This document shows positions 31,286 through 41,750 of a stretch of DNA of 64,000 nucleotides, piece by piece (the stretch's first letter is position 1; the number at the start of each line of letters is the position of its first letter). A program made the translations under genes and the position numbers. This DNA comes from Spodoptera frugiperda (lineage: Eukaryota > Arthropoda > Insecta > Lepidoptera > Noctuidae), in contig NC_064229.1 of NCBI RefSeq assembly GCF_023101765.2, positions 310,001-374,000 on the forward strand, in the 5' to 3' direction. The notes beneath the pieces are model-generated. The model did no database searches, was not told where the DNA came from, and saw nothing but the letters and a program-made list of their open reading frames with translations.

Positions 31286-32374
31286 TCTAAGATTATTACT
31301 CTTAATAAATTATCTGTTAAGGAAATAGAATCTAGATCCCGTACTAGCCAACAACCACATAATTATATATTATCTAACACCTTAATTAAAACCTACTAAA
31401 TCATACCTTTCACCTGTCAAAACTTCACTAAACTCCGTACAGCAATTTCGGAGATACACGCAAACAAACAAAAAGTAAAACAGGCAGACAGACAGACGCC
31501 AATAATACCGTTTCTACGTAAAGATATTAATAAATATTCACCATCATACACGTGCTACTTGAAAAGGAAACGGGACGATTGAGATCACGTATTACGACGA
31601 ATATGAAGTAAGTAGGAGATCTATTAAATGTCTACGAAATTATTTGTAAATACAGCTTCGCATCAAGCAGTACAAAGCCAGTGTAATCTGAGCTTCAAAT
31701 GTGTGGAAACGACATACAAAGCGAGACCATGATAAATTGGTTTATATAGCTCGATGTGTACCATGCAAATATTATTTCATGAAATAATGGAAGGATTTGT
31801 AAGCTCCACACATGAATGATTTTGTTTGAATTCATAATGGTTTAAGAGGTTGTTTTGTAAATATTATGTATGTGTTGTTAATATTATTATTTTGTAATAT
31901 ACATTATTATTGTCGGATTGTTTATACACCACTGGTGAACATGTAACAATCGTTTACAACATCATCGTACCTGCCGCCACCGCCGCTTAAATTAGATGAC
32001 AGCGCATGCCCCCATAGCATAGCCCCTCTGTCACACGAAACTAGTAGAGCTTTTCTCACGTTGCGGCGTGAGTACACCATTATTTTTGGTTAATACGACA
32101 GAGCCCATTGTACAATGCAACACTCACGTCTCACCAATTGTTTTATAAATCACATTACCTACTGGTAACCTATTTTTCATACACGAAACACAACACAAGA
32201 CTCCAACTATACTAATTTACTAGATACCTTCTTACTGCCATTTCCAAATAAACGCCTACTCTACAAACTACTAATAGATAATACTACTAGATATATATCA
32301 TTCTCATCTTTAACTTCTCACTACTTAGCCCAGCTGCTGGTACTAACTAGTTTCATTCAATAAAGACACTCTTA
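31286..32374. other. Unique stretch with a GC-richer core
   Basis: Mostly AT-rich. Positions 31970-32060 are GC-richer (CCTGCCGCCACCGCCGC; CACGTTGCGGCGTGAG) without a frame or repeat partner in the window. Confidence 0.35.
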
Positions 32375-32740
32375 AGGGTGCTTTTCCACTAAAAAAGTGC
32401 TATGTAGCGATGCTACAAAGATGTAATAGCTAAGCTGTGAAAATTTGTGACCGTTTCCACTGATACTAATCTGTGTAGCTGTGATGATGCGCAGCTCGAG
32501 TATGCGATGCATCAGTAGTAAGAAAGCCATCCATTTTAAGGAAGGTTTAAAAGGTGAGAAAAAAATGTCTGAGACGGTACGAAGTTTGCCAGGTCACTTA
32601 GTTTCTATATAAAAAACATAGCTTAGCTAAGTCAGTTTCCACCAATGCTATGCTATGTGTACCAATAAATGTGATTGGTGGAAGCCAAACGCATCCACAG
32701 CAACGTAGCATAGCATATCTTGGTGAACGAAAAGCACCCT
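32375..32740. mobile_element. Family N MITE, both ends, with insertion
   Basis: Exact 12-bp terminal inverted repeats AGGGTGCTTTTC (32375-32386) and its complement ending 32740. If the first base is counted as flank, TAA lies on both sides, as in PIF/Harbinger insertions (tentative). The interior has GTGCTATGTAGCGATGCTAC, GACCGTTTCCACTGATACTA and TATGTGTACCAATAAATGTG. Positions about 32533-32612 are foreign: they match the 3' end of the Helitron at 8466 and replace the usual CATAGCACGCATCTTC segment. Confidence 0.65.
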
Positions 32741-33080
32741 AACGCAAAGTTCTTTTGTCCTTTTTGAGTACTTAACTACTTCATTACTCTCCTGTCCAAG
32801 TTTTTATCGTTGAATCCAGTGAGTGATAGATTAAGTTCTCGATACTTTGTCACAGAAATCGGACGATACTTTTGTACGTACATTGTCGGGTTTTGTATAC
32901 CTTTTGCAATGGATTTTTTGTTAGTAAATAAATGTGTGTGTAAATACTGTGACTTCAGAAAGACAATGGTTTTTCAGTGGGATTATTTGTTAATTTGTTT
33001 CCCTAAAAATGTAGGACATCAACTTATCCTTAGTGACATCATTATTATTAGTTTCCTTTCAAGGAGCCATCAGACCACTA
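32741..33080. other. Stretch without recognised repeat
   Basis: A 95-codon frame at 32810 (MNPVSDRLSSRYFVTEIGRY...) runs into the D element at its C-terminal end. No family match is recognised, so it is probably chance. Confidence 0.3.
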
Positions 33081-33247
33081 CAGATGGGGCCCAGTAAGGC
33101 TGATGCCTGATCCGGAGCTGCGGACTACCTAGCGGGTTTACTGGGGCTCCGGCTCGAAAAGCAAGAGTAGGAACGGTGTAGTCTTTAGTCAGTAAGAGTC
33201 TGACACTCCCTCTCACCTCACCCAAAGTGGGAATAATCACTGAGCAT
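33081..33247 (+). mobile_element. Family D retroelement, 5' end intact
   Basis: It starts CAGATGGGGCCCAGTAAGGC, TGATGCCTGATCCGGAGCTG; the 3' end lacks the A tail and stops near CACTGAGCATGG. Confidence 0.75.
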
Positions 33248-33667
33248 GGTTTTAAAAAGAGGTTTAAAACCAGGCTCAATTCTGGACTCTAACCTGTTAA
33301 TAAAATGTTTTCAGCTCAAAAACCCACAAACCTACGTCCATCTCTGACCCAGTATTAGACTCCACTCAGCAATAACATTTAACCAACAAGACTAACCCAG
33401 ACATGCAAATTACATCAAATTGACATAAAACATTTACAGCATCGAGCGCTCCGTAAGCTAATACTTTTCCAAATTGACGTAGAATTCGTGTAAATTCAAT
33501 GGATATTGACGTCAGTAATCTGATTACTATGGCAGGACATCGAACGTGTGATAAGCGAGGCTGTATGAATACTATGATAACAGTAGAGTAATGTGTCAGT
33601 TTCGGTGATATGACCAACATAGTTTTTGGTGAAAAAGTAGTTTGGTAATGGAGTACTATATTCTGAT
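33248..33667. other. Stretch without recognised features
   Basis: An 84-codon minus frame (33366-33620) has no motif. Confidence 0.35.
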
Positions 33668-33837
33668 AAAGCCTGGAGCTGCGGACTACCTAACGGGTTT
33701 ACTGGAACTCCGGCTCAAAGGGCAGAAGTAGGAACGGGGTGGTTTTTAGTCAGTAACACTAGACTAAGTCTGACATTGCCTCTCGCCTCGCCCAAGGCAG
33801 GAGAAGCCATAGGATGATTTTCCACCCTTAAAAAAAT
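33668..33837 (+). mobile_element. Family D retroelement
   Basis: CCTGGAGCTGCGGACTACCT, GGAACTCCGGCTCAAAGGGC, TCTCGCCTCGCCCAAGGCAG and CCACCCTTAAAAAAA. It contains a small CACTAGACTA insertion before AGTCTGAC. Confidence 0.75.
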
Positions 33838-34663
33838 CTGATAGAGCAAAGATTTGAAAGAAATTTAACTATTCTCTGATGACAAAATAGAGGTGTGCAA
33901 GTTTTTACAAGAATTTAGTGAGTATGATATTCAAACTAAGATAAAATTTGGTTTCAAAACGAATATAAAAGCCTCGTTACTGGATCTTCTGGCTTTGAAT
34001 AATCAAGCGACAGCGCATACATTTAATGTAAACATTTACTTTTCGCTATTTAAGAGTTCCACGGCAATAAATTGGGTACAGTTTTAGACTCCAAGCTCCA
34101 AGATCAACAATCTTAAAAAAATATTAACTAGTATGTCTCACAAAAGTTATAATAATCTTAAAATTTTTCCTTCCTAAAAATAATGTTGAGCCTACCTTTA
34201 TTTAAGAGCATACATTAACTGTTATCTCCCACATTTTTAAGATTGTATGTATGTGTATTAGATGTTAAACCTTAATAAATAAATAAATAAAGACCGAGAA
34301 TCAATCAATCAATCATCAAAATTGAAATCGAAACTGAGGTCACCAAAGACGTTGTCAATTTTATTACTAACTTAAGTCTCTGTTTGTTACCTACTCCTGT
34401 GCTGTGGTTCCGCCGAAGTGACCGTAGTACACTCCATGTACTCGTACGTACTGATATCTGTTATCCTGGTAATTTGTGTTTTATGGTAGCTTATATAAAT
34501 TATGGTAAATACTTTCGGCTTGACCATGGGCAGTTTCGGTGTGACGTAGGTTCTATCCACAGTATTTTATTATCAACTAAAAATATGAACCGAACAAAGA
34601 GAAAACCCGCCGTAATATCAACGCCTTGACATTACGTAAGGGTACAACTACATTACAATAACT
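33838..34663. other. AT-rich stretch; P terminus at 34130
   Basis: AGTATGTCTCACAAAAGTTA at 34130-34150 matches the right terminus of family P but no body precedes it. TTAATAAATAAATAAATAAA near 34271 looks like a retroelement tail. Nothing else was recognised. Confidence 0.35.
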
Positions 34664-34735
34664 GCCGCACTCAGTGACATTTATTGATAACTTAACCTAG
34701 TCCTTAATCATTGTTTTCAGTATAAAATCGTTACT
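34664..34735. mobile_element. Family R foldback, one arm
   Basis: GCCGCACTCAGTGACATTTA, TTGATAACTTAACCTAGTCC and TTAATCATTGTTTTC. The opposite arm is absent. Confidence 0.5.
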
Positions 34736-35540
34736 GGATGCGACAGTAAGTCACATAAATAAATTCATAATATTTGTGTACCTGTATTATATGAAAATAA
34801 GCCTATTCTATAAGTCTAGAAACGCGAAATAACACGATTCTGACATATTATCTATTTAACTTCATCTATATTCATTAATCTCTTCGTGCATGCACGGCTA
34901 TTAATGGCATTTACAAATCTAACAAGATCGAACCAAAGCCCTCGTAATCAAAAGCCCATCCTGCGTCTACTAGTCCAACAGGATTATTCCACAAGGAAAT
35001 AATAAAACAAAAACCAATATACATCTATGTCAAACTTACTTCAGAAACTGATATTACGTCAAACAGAAGTCTATCCGATATTGTTGACTACAAAAGTGAT
35101 CCGGAAAGTTTCTGACTAAACAATGGGGCTACCCGGTTACTCGGCTACCCGGCTACAACGCTACCCGGGTCGCACGGGCTATCCGGACATGAGAACATCG
35201 GAGAAGGATTGTAATTCCGCGAAAGTTATTTGGTATATTTAAAAATTCGGTATAGTTTTGATAGGTAGGTTGTTGAAACTAGTCAAAAGTTTAGTACGAA
35301 TTCTGAAAAGTAATTGATATTCTGTTTTTAGGTTTATTTATATTGTTAGCTTAGCTTAAGTGTTTTGTTGAATCAGTAAGATCAACAGAACTAACAAAGT
35401 TGAAAGAAAATAAATCTATTTTCATGCACTTTTAAACTGTTGTGGAGTTAGCCAGAGAGAGCCAAAGATTAATAAAAATAATGCATTTAGATCATAAATA
35501 TACTTACATAATTAAGATCTAAAATAAATATGTTTTTTAT
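34736..35540. other. AT-rich stretch with a GC-rich minisatellite
   Basis: Apart from the tandem repeat at 35126-35187, no feature was recognised. Confidence 0.4.
35126..35187 (+). repeat. Short GC-rich tandem repeat, unit GGCTACCCG
   Basis: The units GGCTACCCGG, TTACTCGGCTACCCGG, CTACAACGCTACCCGGGT and GGGCTATCCGG repeat a GGCTACCCG core about six times with variation, in an AT-rich background. Confidence 0.6.
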
Positions 35541-35780
35541 GTCACGACTATTATCTAAGGAGTAGGCGGAAGTGCATATTATGACCCACTTTTCACAATT
35601 TATGTTGTAAGTCCCATGTTATAGGGGGTGAGCATATTGCCATATACCGGGCACTTTTCCAGACTAAGCTATTTTTCGAAAAACCGAAAATAGCCCAGCA
35701 TTACTTCGCCCGACCCGGGGATCGAACTCAAGACGCCTTGCCTGACAGTCGCACTTGCAACCACTCGACCAACTAGGCAG
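35541..35780 (-). mobile_element. Family A SINE, head intact
   Basis: Antisense copy whose head is the best preserved: CCCGACCCGGGGATCGAACT, then CGCCTTGCCTGACAGTCGCA and CTTGCAACCACTCGACCAAC. Sense-strand A box GGTCGAGTGG and B box AGTTCGATCC are visible. There is an internal deletion between GTGCATATTATG and CCCACTTTTC. Confidence 0.8.
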
Positions 35781-36012
35781 TCAATCAAGTCAAATCTAAA
35801 ATATATATCTATAATTAAATAACATAAAGACAGATACGTTTTATAACTCACAGGTACCTGTTTACCTCCCCATACATCACTTATGTAGGTGGCGTTCAAA
35901 TATCTCTCTGTGAACGATCCATATGGTTAGGGTTGGAATCCCATTTCATTGTCCTCACATACCTTCCATTCTTGGTCTTGTTTACAGTGCTCAGGTCTCC
36001 TTTATTAATAGC

Positions 36013-36190
36013 CAAAGGCAAAGTCAAAATTATTTATTTCAAATAGACCAGGAAGGCACTTTTGAACGTCAAAGCAAATATAATAATAATAAAAATGTCT
36101 ATCTGTCGGTCAGTCCTCTAATGAAGCTATTAGCTCGTTCCAAAGTGTAGATTCCTATAGAAAACAACGAGCAGGAAACTCCATAGGTTA
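36013..36190 (-). mobile_element. Family K LINE tail
   Basis: Antisense: AAAGGCAAAGTCAAAATTAT, TTATTTCAAATAGACCAGGA, CTATCTGTCGGTCAGTCCTC and TCGTTCCAAAGTGTAGATTC. Confidence 0.65.
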
Positions 36191-36351
36191 TATTAAAACT
36201 TATGTATTGTAATATGTTATTATTCAAAACTTTACTCCTAAATCTTTCTTGCTAGTTAAATAATCGACTAGTGGTAACCCACATAGAAGATTCAACAATA
36301 AAAAAAACAAACATCCGAACGTAGTACCTCCTCTTTTTTGAAGTCTGTAAA

Positions 36352-36400
36352 CATCAACAGTACCCTTAGTACAACTTTGTTTTACGATTAAAGCAAGCAC
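36352..36400. mobile_element. Family S foldback, outer arm
   Basis: CAACAGTACCCTTAGTACAA, then CTTTGTTTTACGATTAAAGC matches the left arm of the S element at 46752; the GC-rich centre is missing. Confidence 0.4.
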
Positions 36401-36504
36401 TAATACTAATGGTACAGAACTAATGACATCTCCAGTACTACAGCATGCAGGCGGTACTTTACAAGAGAGATAACACAGATAGAAAATCCCAGCGTATCCT
36501 AGGC

Positions 36505-36792
36505 ATTAGCTCGCCATGCATGATCAACTGCGATACGACACGGCGACTGTCGCGCAGCTACTGACGGTTAATAAGCTGAAAACTATATAACTTTTTTTCT
36601 TAAAAAAAACTTTGCCTCACACTAGAATGTTCTCCTGTATCGTGAGTGCGTTTACAAACATACAAGTTTACATACACATGACACCCATTTGTGGATCATG
36701 CAAAGAGTTGCTCCATACATACCTCGCCACCGCGTCAACTGTGCAGTCAGATACCTACTGAACTGTATAATGTCTCACGAAAGTTATAATAC
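36505..36792. mobile_element. Family P foldback, part, with SINE inside
   Basis: GATACGACACGGCGACTGTC, then GCGCAGCTACTGACGG, resembles the P centre, and the right end is AATGTCTCACGAAAGTTATA. A family C SINE occupies the middle, so that insertion is younger. Confidence 0.45.
36608..36752 (-). mobile_element. Family C SINE
   Basis: Antisense: TTTGCCTCACACTAGAATGT, TCTCCTGTATCGTGAGTGCG, TTGTGGATCATGCAAAGAGT and CGCCACCGCGTCAACTGTGC. The B-box segment of the head is deleted. Confidence 0.65.
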
Positions 36793-37129
36793 AAAAATTC
36801 GTTAACACGTTAACTGCTACGTAGGTCACCGCTGACCTACGTTAGTGGAGGATTTGCCTTCAACATTTTTCTGATGGCAGTTAAAGGCTTAAGTAAGAAA
36901 GCGAAGTAATAAAACCGAGAATAGAAAATGAGACCTTTCAGTAACAGCGCGAAGTAATCGGACAAGTAAATCTATTTGTTGTCGATAGTGGATTGTGTTC
37001 AGATAAGGATTATATCTAAGCTGTATCGAAGATGATGTTATCGAGACTTGATGTCGACGAGTGTGGAAAAATACTGCCATGTAATATCTATTATTGGTTT
37101 ATTAATAGCTGAGCGTGCACCTAGCCCTT

Positions 37130-37163
37130 TTCTAGTAGGTACTTGCTTCAGTACCTACTAGAA
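37130..37163. repeat. Perfect 14-bp hairpin at a SINE boundary
   Basis: TTCTAGTAGGTACT (37130-37143) and its exact complement (37150-37163) surround TGCTTC. The right arm abuts the truncated start of the next family A copy. Confidence 0.7.
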
Positions 37164-37287
37164 ATAGGCTCACCCCCTATTACGTGGGACTTATAAAGTG
37201 GGCGAATTTTGTATAGCGGCATTACGTGTCGTAATGAGCACCTCTACCTACCCCTTCGGGGATAAAAGGCGTGACGTTGCGTTGCGT
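37164..37287 (+). mobile_element. Family A SINE, 3' half
   Basis: ATAGGCTCACCCCCTATTAC, GTAATGAGCACCTCTACCTA, CCCCTTCGGGGATAAAAGGC and GTGACGTTGCGTTGCG. The segment CACAAATGGTGAA is deleted. Confidence 0.75.
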
Positions 37288-38195
37288 ACTTGTTTCATGC
37301 GAGATTCGGTTAAGAGCATTTTACATAGAGCAGCTATCATCTGTCCTTCTTTGTTATTAGTAGGTGCTTTGTTTTAATGTAGACTAAAATCTTTAATAAT
37401 AATATTCTGCGATGGTTCTTACCTATTTTCCCAAAAATCTAAATTAGTACCAATAAAGAGAATGAGACAATAGTTTTCATATATACATAACCTCACGCCT
37501 ATCTCCCATGAAGGTAGGTAAAGACAATGGAGTTTTCATAACTGATTTAATAATTATTATTGAGCTAGTGCTATAACATTAATCACAAAATAAGGCCAAC
37601 ACAACTATAAAATCATGTTTATCCCTTATATTTCGAAATATCAATAGACCATAATTTAACTAGAATATATTAGTAAATACATTTACTAGATAATAACAAT
37701 AATAATAATTTTGCGAGTAGGCGCGGCGCCTGAGTCATTAGCGTCGCTTCGCTTCGATTAGTCTACAAAACTAATATTTGTGTGGCCTACAGATAGTTGT
37801 TCCGTGTTTATTTTGGTGTACGGAATTTTGTGTTTAATTGTACTTTAAAATAAAGTTCAAAGCTATTTATATTTGGAGTTCATTAATTACTGAGTAATAT
37901 TGTATAATATGATCAACACTGTTTTACTGCATTATCTCACTCTTTAAGGTTTACGCAATTCCATAACAAAATATTTCTAGAGCATTCAAATTTGTTCTAA
38001 AACTATTGAAAGATATTCCATTCATTATCGTACGGTTGTTGGTTCTCTTTTCTATGAGCCCCAAGCGTGACGTGAAACTTGTCGAGTTACCTCAACACGT
38101 TGCGTGAATGAATAAGCCGGAAAATATTTATCAAATTATTCTTCCAGTCTGTCCTCCTAGTTATATCAATGTAATTCTTATACTTGTTACTAAAT
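37288..38195. other. AT-rich stretch with a CpG-rich patch
   Basis: At 37722-37770 CGAGTAGGCGCGGCGCCTGA and GCGTCGCTTCGCTTCG form a GC/CpG-rich patch followed by UTR-like GTTGTTCCGTGTTTATTTTG. No donor site or open frame is attached. ACCTCACGCCTATCTCCCAT at about 37489 recalls the edge of the LINE remnant at 17612. Confidence 0.3.
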
Positions 38196-38350
38196 ACCCG
38201 GTGCTGCGGAATGCCTAGCAGGCTACCGGGCCTCCGGCTCGAAAAGCAGCAGTAGAAACGGGGTGAATTTTAGTCAGCAAGAGTCCCACACTACCTCTCA
38301 CCTCGCCCAACGCGAAAAAAGTCATTGGATCATTATACATTATAAAAAAA
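38196..38350 (+). mobile_element. Family D retroelement, diverged
   Basis: CCCGGTGCTGCGGAATGCCT, GGCCTCCGGCTCGAAAAGCA and GAGTCCCACACTACCTCTCA, with an A-rich end. Confidence 0.7.
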
Positions 38351-39786
38351 TATCAGAAATATTAATAGTATCACAGCATGGCATCTGTGAGTGACCTCTC
38401 ACTTTATTTAATTAAAACCGATCAATTAAAAGTAATTGATTCATTAGTACGGCGTTCGAAGCGAAAGAGATTTATAAAATGACGCTTTTAATGCATTTAC
38501 GCACAGTAAGCCACTTTATTAAGTATCCACTTAACCCACACTGATCCAACACACATATATAGTAGTTATTGTAACACTAAATAGTTAATAAGAAAAAGTA
38601 CTGCAATATATAATACACGTGTTCCTAATACAACCTTGTCGTAACAAATCGCCCTGTCAAACAAAAGGATACGGACTAAAATTGTTTATTTACTTGTCTT
38701 TATAGACAGCTCTTGTCCGCCTACTTTTCACCTTTACCTTAATAGAAAACTTATAAAAACAAGACCGTTCTCCTCTAAAGTTACCAATGTATATTAAAGT
38801 TTCATTTAATTCTCTCAAGATGAGACTGAAGATGCTATTTTGTCTTTATAGTGTTGAACGGTAAATGAGTAGACTGATTACCTTATAGTATGCAATCTGT
38901 GCCAATAGGGTAGATGGCTATGAAATTGAAAATATAATTAGTACGTCAGATAGGTATTAAGAAAAGTATTAGACTTTTTTTATCATCAGGTATGGTTACA
39001 ATACTGAGATAAAACGGAGTCAAGTTAAAGAGGTCGCTACGTCACCGCTCCCTATAAAATGTATTAAATCGTGACGTCATAAGGTCAATAATAAAACAAC
39101 ATTTATGTATTATGTACCCATGTTTGCAAAGAAATAAATTCTTATTGATTATTGTCACACCATATTTTAAATCATTATATCGTCGAAAGTATTTAATTCA
39201 ATAGGAAAAGAAAAATGTCCATTCCAAAAATGCCATACGGCCAATAACTAAAAATTTGGAAACAACCCAATTACGTTGCAGGCCTTTTTCTTCTTCTTAA
39301 TTTTTTACTTTAATGTCAATAATCCAATAATGTAGTATCTTCCATGTCTTAAGCAACGAGTTTCTAACAAAGTCTGGAGATATTAACTAAGAATTTCAAG
39401 ATCTAAAGGCTCAATAACACGGCCTAATATTTTGTCAACAACTTTTATCCAGATAAAAAACAGACCATTACTTACAAACTTGCCAATGTACTTGAAACTG
39501 TTCACATTAAGTCTTTTGTTTTGCTTCTGAAACCAAAAAGTTGAGCAACTTAAATCACCCCTTGGAGACCTATTGTTCTTAACTTACCATCGTGCTGTAT
39601 ATTCCCTAAATATAATATTTAGATTACATCTATATTTATATTATTATTTACATTATAAGGCTCTTCTTCAATATCATCATCATTGGCCTATAAGTGCTAA
39701 CCCAAAAATGTGACTTCATCATCTATACCAATCTGTCGATTACCGCGTGACTACACAATACCGGTGTATAAACTTCATCTTCATTC
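38351..39786. other. 1.4-kb AT-rich stretch without recognised features
   Basis: Only CATCATCATTGGCCTATAAG near 39675 (a scrap of the E tail) was recognised. Confidence 0.4.
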
Positions 39787-39917
39787 TTTTTTAAAGGGGG
39801 GTCGGGCCTTTGGTAAAACGAGAAGGAGTGTTAGACCGATTTACTGCCTAAAAAGCACCCCATTCCTACTCCTGATTTTCGATCCGGATCCCTGGTAACC
39901 CGCTAGGTAGATCGACA
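39787..39917 (-). mobile_element. Family D retroelement, partial
   Basis: TTTTTTAAAGGGGGGTCGGG, GAGAAGGAGTGTTAGACCGA, GCACCCCATTCCTACTCCTG and AACCCGCTAGGTAGATCGAC. Confidence 0.65.
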
Positions 39918-40033
39918 GTTATTTTCACTCTTAGCAGGAAGTAGTCTAGTAACAGATTTATTGATCTCAGGTTTATTAATGAATCCTTTACCTGCCACAT
40001 TGAACAAACTTGAAGAAAACTTGTAGAAGAGTT

Positions 40034-40335
40034 AGGGTGCTTTTCCACTACACATGTGGTGCTATGCTACGAAGATGTAATAGCTAAGCTGTGAAACTAA
40101 GTGACCATTTCCACCGATACTAAGCTAGGAAGATACGCAGCTCGAGTATGCGAGGTATCGGTAATAGGGAAGCCATCCATAGCACGCATCTTCTTATATT
40201 AAAAACATAGCTTAGCTGAATCCGTTGTCAACAGCGATAAGCTATGTAAGCTTGCTACTAATGAATATGATTGGTGGAATTCAAACGCATCCACAGCAAC
40301 GTAGCATAGTAAATCTCTGGTAGAAAAAGACTCTA
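40034..40335. mobile_element. Family N MITE, part of a duplicated block
   Basis: It starts AGGGTGCTTTTCCACTACAC and includes GTGACCATTTCCACCGATAC, ATAGCACGCATCTTCTTATA and CAGCAACGTAGCATAG; the right end is decayed to GAAAAAGACTC. The flanking bases after it (TAAGAATGGTGAA) also follow the copy at 40797, so these two arose by local duplication. Confidence 0.65.
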
Positions 40336-40343
40336 AGAATGGT

Positions 40344-40392
40344 GAATATTAATAATAAAAAATAATAAAATAATAATAATAAAATTTATTTA
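40344..40392. repeat. AAT-rich simple repeat
   Basis: AATATTAATAATAAAAAATA and ATAATAATAATAAAATTTAT: the terminal short-repeat tail of the LINE fragment on the minus strand. Confidence 0.6.
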
Positions 40393-40600
40393 TTTTCCAC
40401 CATATTTATACAGACATTGGTCTTAAAAACTAAGCTTAAATAATAATTAATAATATAATAAATTCTGTAGCAAGCTACACGACCAGGTTTAAAACAATTG
40501 AAATGACAAGAGGTGGGATTCAGGAACCCAAACTAGGAAAACCTGTACTATGGGCTCCTGGCCTTTCCCTCACGGATATGGATTATTATTTTATAAATTA
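40344..40600 (-). mobile_element. LINE 3' UTR fragment related to the 59139 element
   Basis: On the minus strand: TACAGGTTTTCCTAGTTTGG, then TAAACCTGGTCGTGTAGC, AATAAATAAATTTTATTATT and an ATT-rich end. The LINE at 59139 has TACAGGATTATCCTAGTTTG at the equivalent place about 140 bases from its own 3' end. It is a 5'-truncated copy of a related LINE. Confidence 0.5.
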
Positions 40601-40702
40601 TATAAATTTATATGAAAGTAAATTCAATAAACAAAACTAAAACTTCTTCTAAACAAAAAGATAGAAAAAAATATTAATAATAAAATTTAAAAAGTACCAA
40701 TC

Positions 40703-40803
40703 TGTATGTGTGTGTGTGGGTGGGTGTGTGTGTGGGTGTGGGTACCCGGCACTTAGTGACAAACTGTGAAGTGTGTGTTGTAGTGTGAGTGTGTGTGTGT
40801 GCT
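40703..40803 (+). repeat. Imperfect TG/GGGTG microsatellite
   Basis: Runs of TGTGTG and GGGTG alternate with a short non-repeat patch (GTACCCGGCACTTAGTGAC). It abuts the left end of the next N copy. Confidence 0.75.
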
Positions 40804-41015
40804 TGTTCCATCACAGATGTGGTGCTATGTTACGTAGTGAAACTATCCATAGCACGCATCTTTTTATATTAAAAATATAGCTTAGCTGAATCCGTTGTCA
40901 ACAGTGATAAGCTATGTAAGCTTGCTATTAATGAATATGATTGGCGAAATTCAAACGGATCCACAGCAACGTAGCATAGCACATCTCTGGTAGAAAAATA
41001 CTCTAAGAATGGTGA
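40797..41015. mobile_element. Family N MITE, deleted duplicate
   Basis: GATGTGGTGCTATGTTACG, then directly CTATCCATAGCACGCATCTT: about 90 bases present at 40085-40180 are missing. The remainder matches 40034 closely, including GTTGTCAACAGTGATAAGC and the outside flank TAAGAATGGTGAA. Confidence 0.65.
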
Positions 41016-41332
41016 AGATTAAGAAAATGCATAATTATAATTGTGGTCTGGAGTACTAACTTCAATACAAACTTAAAACTTAATTACTCCAATTCTAACA
41101 GTATATCCTTATGTACCATAAAATGTCCTCTCACTAGGCCTTCATACCATTAAGTTTCCAGTTCATTTAAAAATAGCTTGAGCGTGAAGGCAAGTGTTGA
41201 CACTCCATAAACATCCCCTAACCTTGGCCCAATAAACTTGTTAGAACAAGTTACTCACGTCTTAACCTATGTGTATACTTTACTAATTAGATTTTCATTT
41301 CTTAAGGACTTTCAGTGCTTACTTGGAGTTGG

Positions 41333-41490
41333 TCTTTTTTATCTTTGAGAGGGGAAAATTATCCAATTTCTTCTCCCATTTTGTGCGGGGCGAGAGGAAG
41401 TGTCAGACTCTTACTGACTAAAAACCACCCCGTTCCTTCTCCTGCTTTTCGAGCCGGCGCCCCGGTAATCCCGCTAGGTAGTCCGCAGCT
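41333..41490 (-). mobile_element. Family D retroelement
   Basis: GAGAGGGGAAAATTATCCAA, GACTCTTACTGACTAAAAAC, CTGCTTTTCGAGCCGGCGCC and CCCGCTAGGTAGTCCGCAGC. It stops at GCAGCT, so it is 5'-truncated. Confidence 0.75.
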
Positions 41491-41546
41491 GGGTGCAATT
41501 CCTTTGTTGGTTCTACTTACACCAAAAATGCAAACGTACCGAAACA

Positions 41547-41750
41547 TTTTTTTTTTTAAACCTTGCCCCACACTAGGATTTTCTCCTGTGTCGTGGGTGC
41601 GTTTATAAACATACAATTTCACATGCACATGACACCCAGACCCGAAACAACAATTTGTGGATCACACAAAGAGTTGCTCCGTGCGGGAATCGCATCCGCT
41701 ACACGTTGCACGGCAGCCAGTTGTCCAGGCACCGCGCCAACTGTGCAGTC
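41547..41750 (-). mobile_element. Family C SINE, full
   Basis: The T-run complement of the A tail, CCTTGCCCCACACTAGGATT, GACACCCAGACCCGAAACAA, CAAAGAGTTGCTCCGTGCGG, GAATCGCATCCGCTACACGT and CACCGCGCCAACTGTGCAGT. The head is intact apart from one B-box change (GATTC to GATGC on the sense strand). Confidence 0.75.

Noticed and set aside
35700..35780. Additional tRNA gene (minus strand) at the head of an A SINE
   Set aside because: Same reasoning: tRNA-derived SINE head followed by the common SINE body.
41315..41628. 97- and 89-codon overlapping frames
   Set aside because: Both span a D element and a C SINE.
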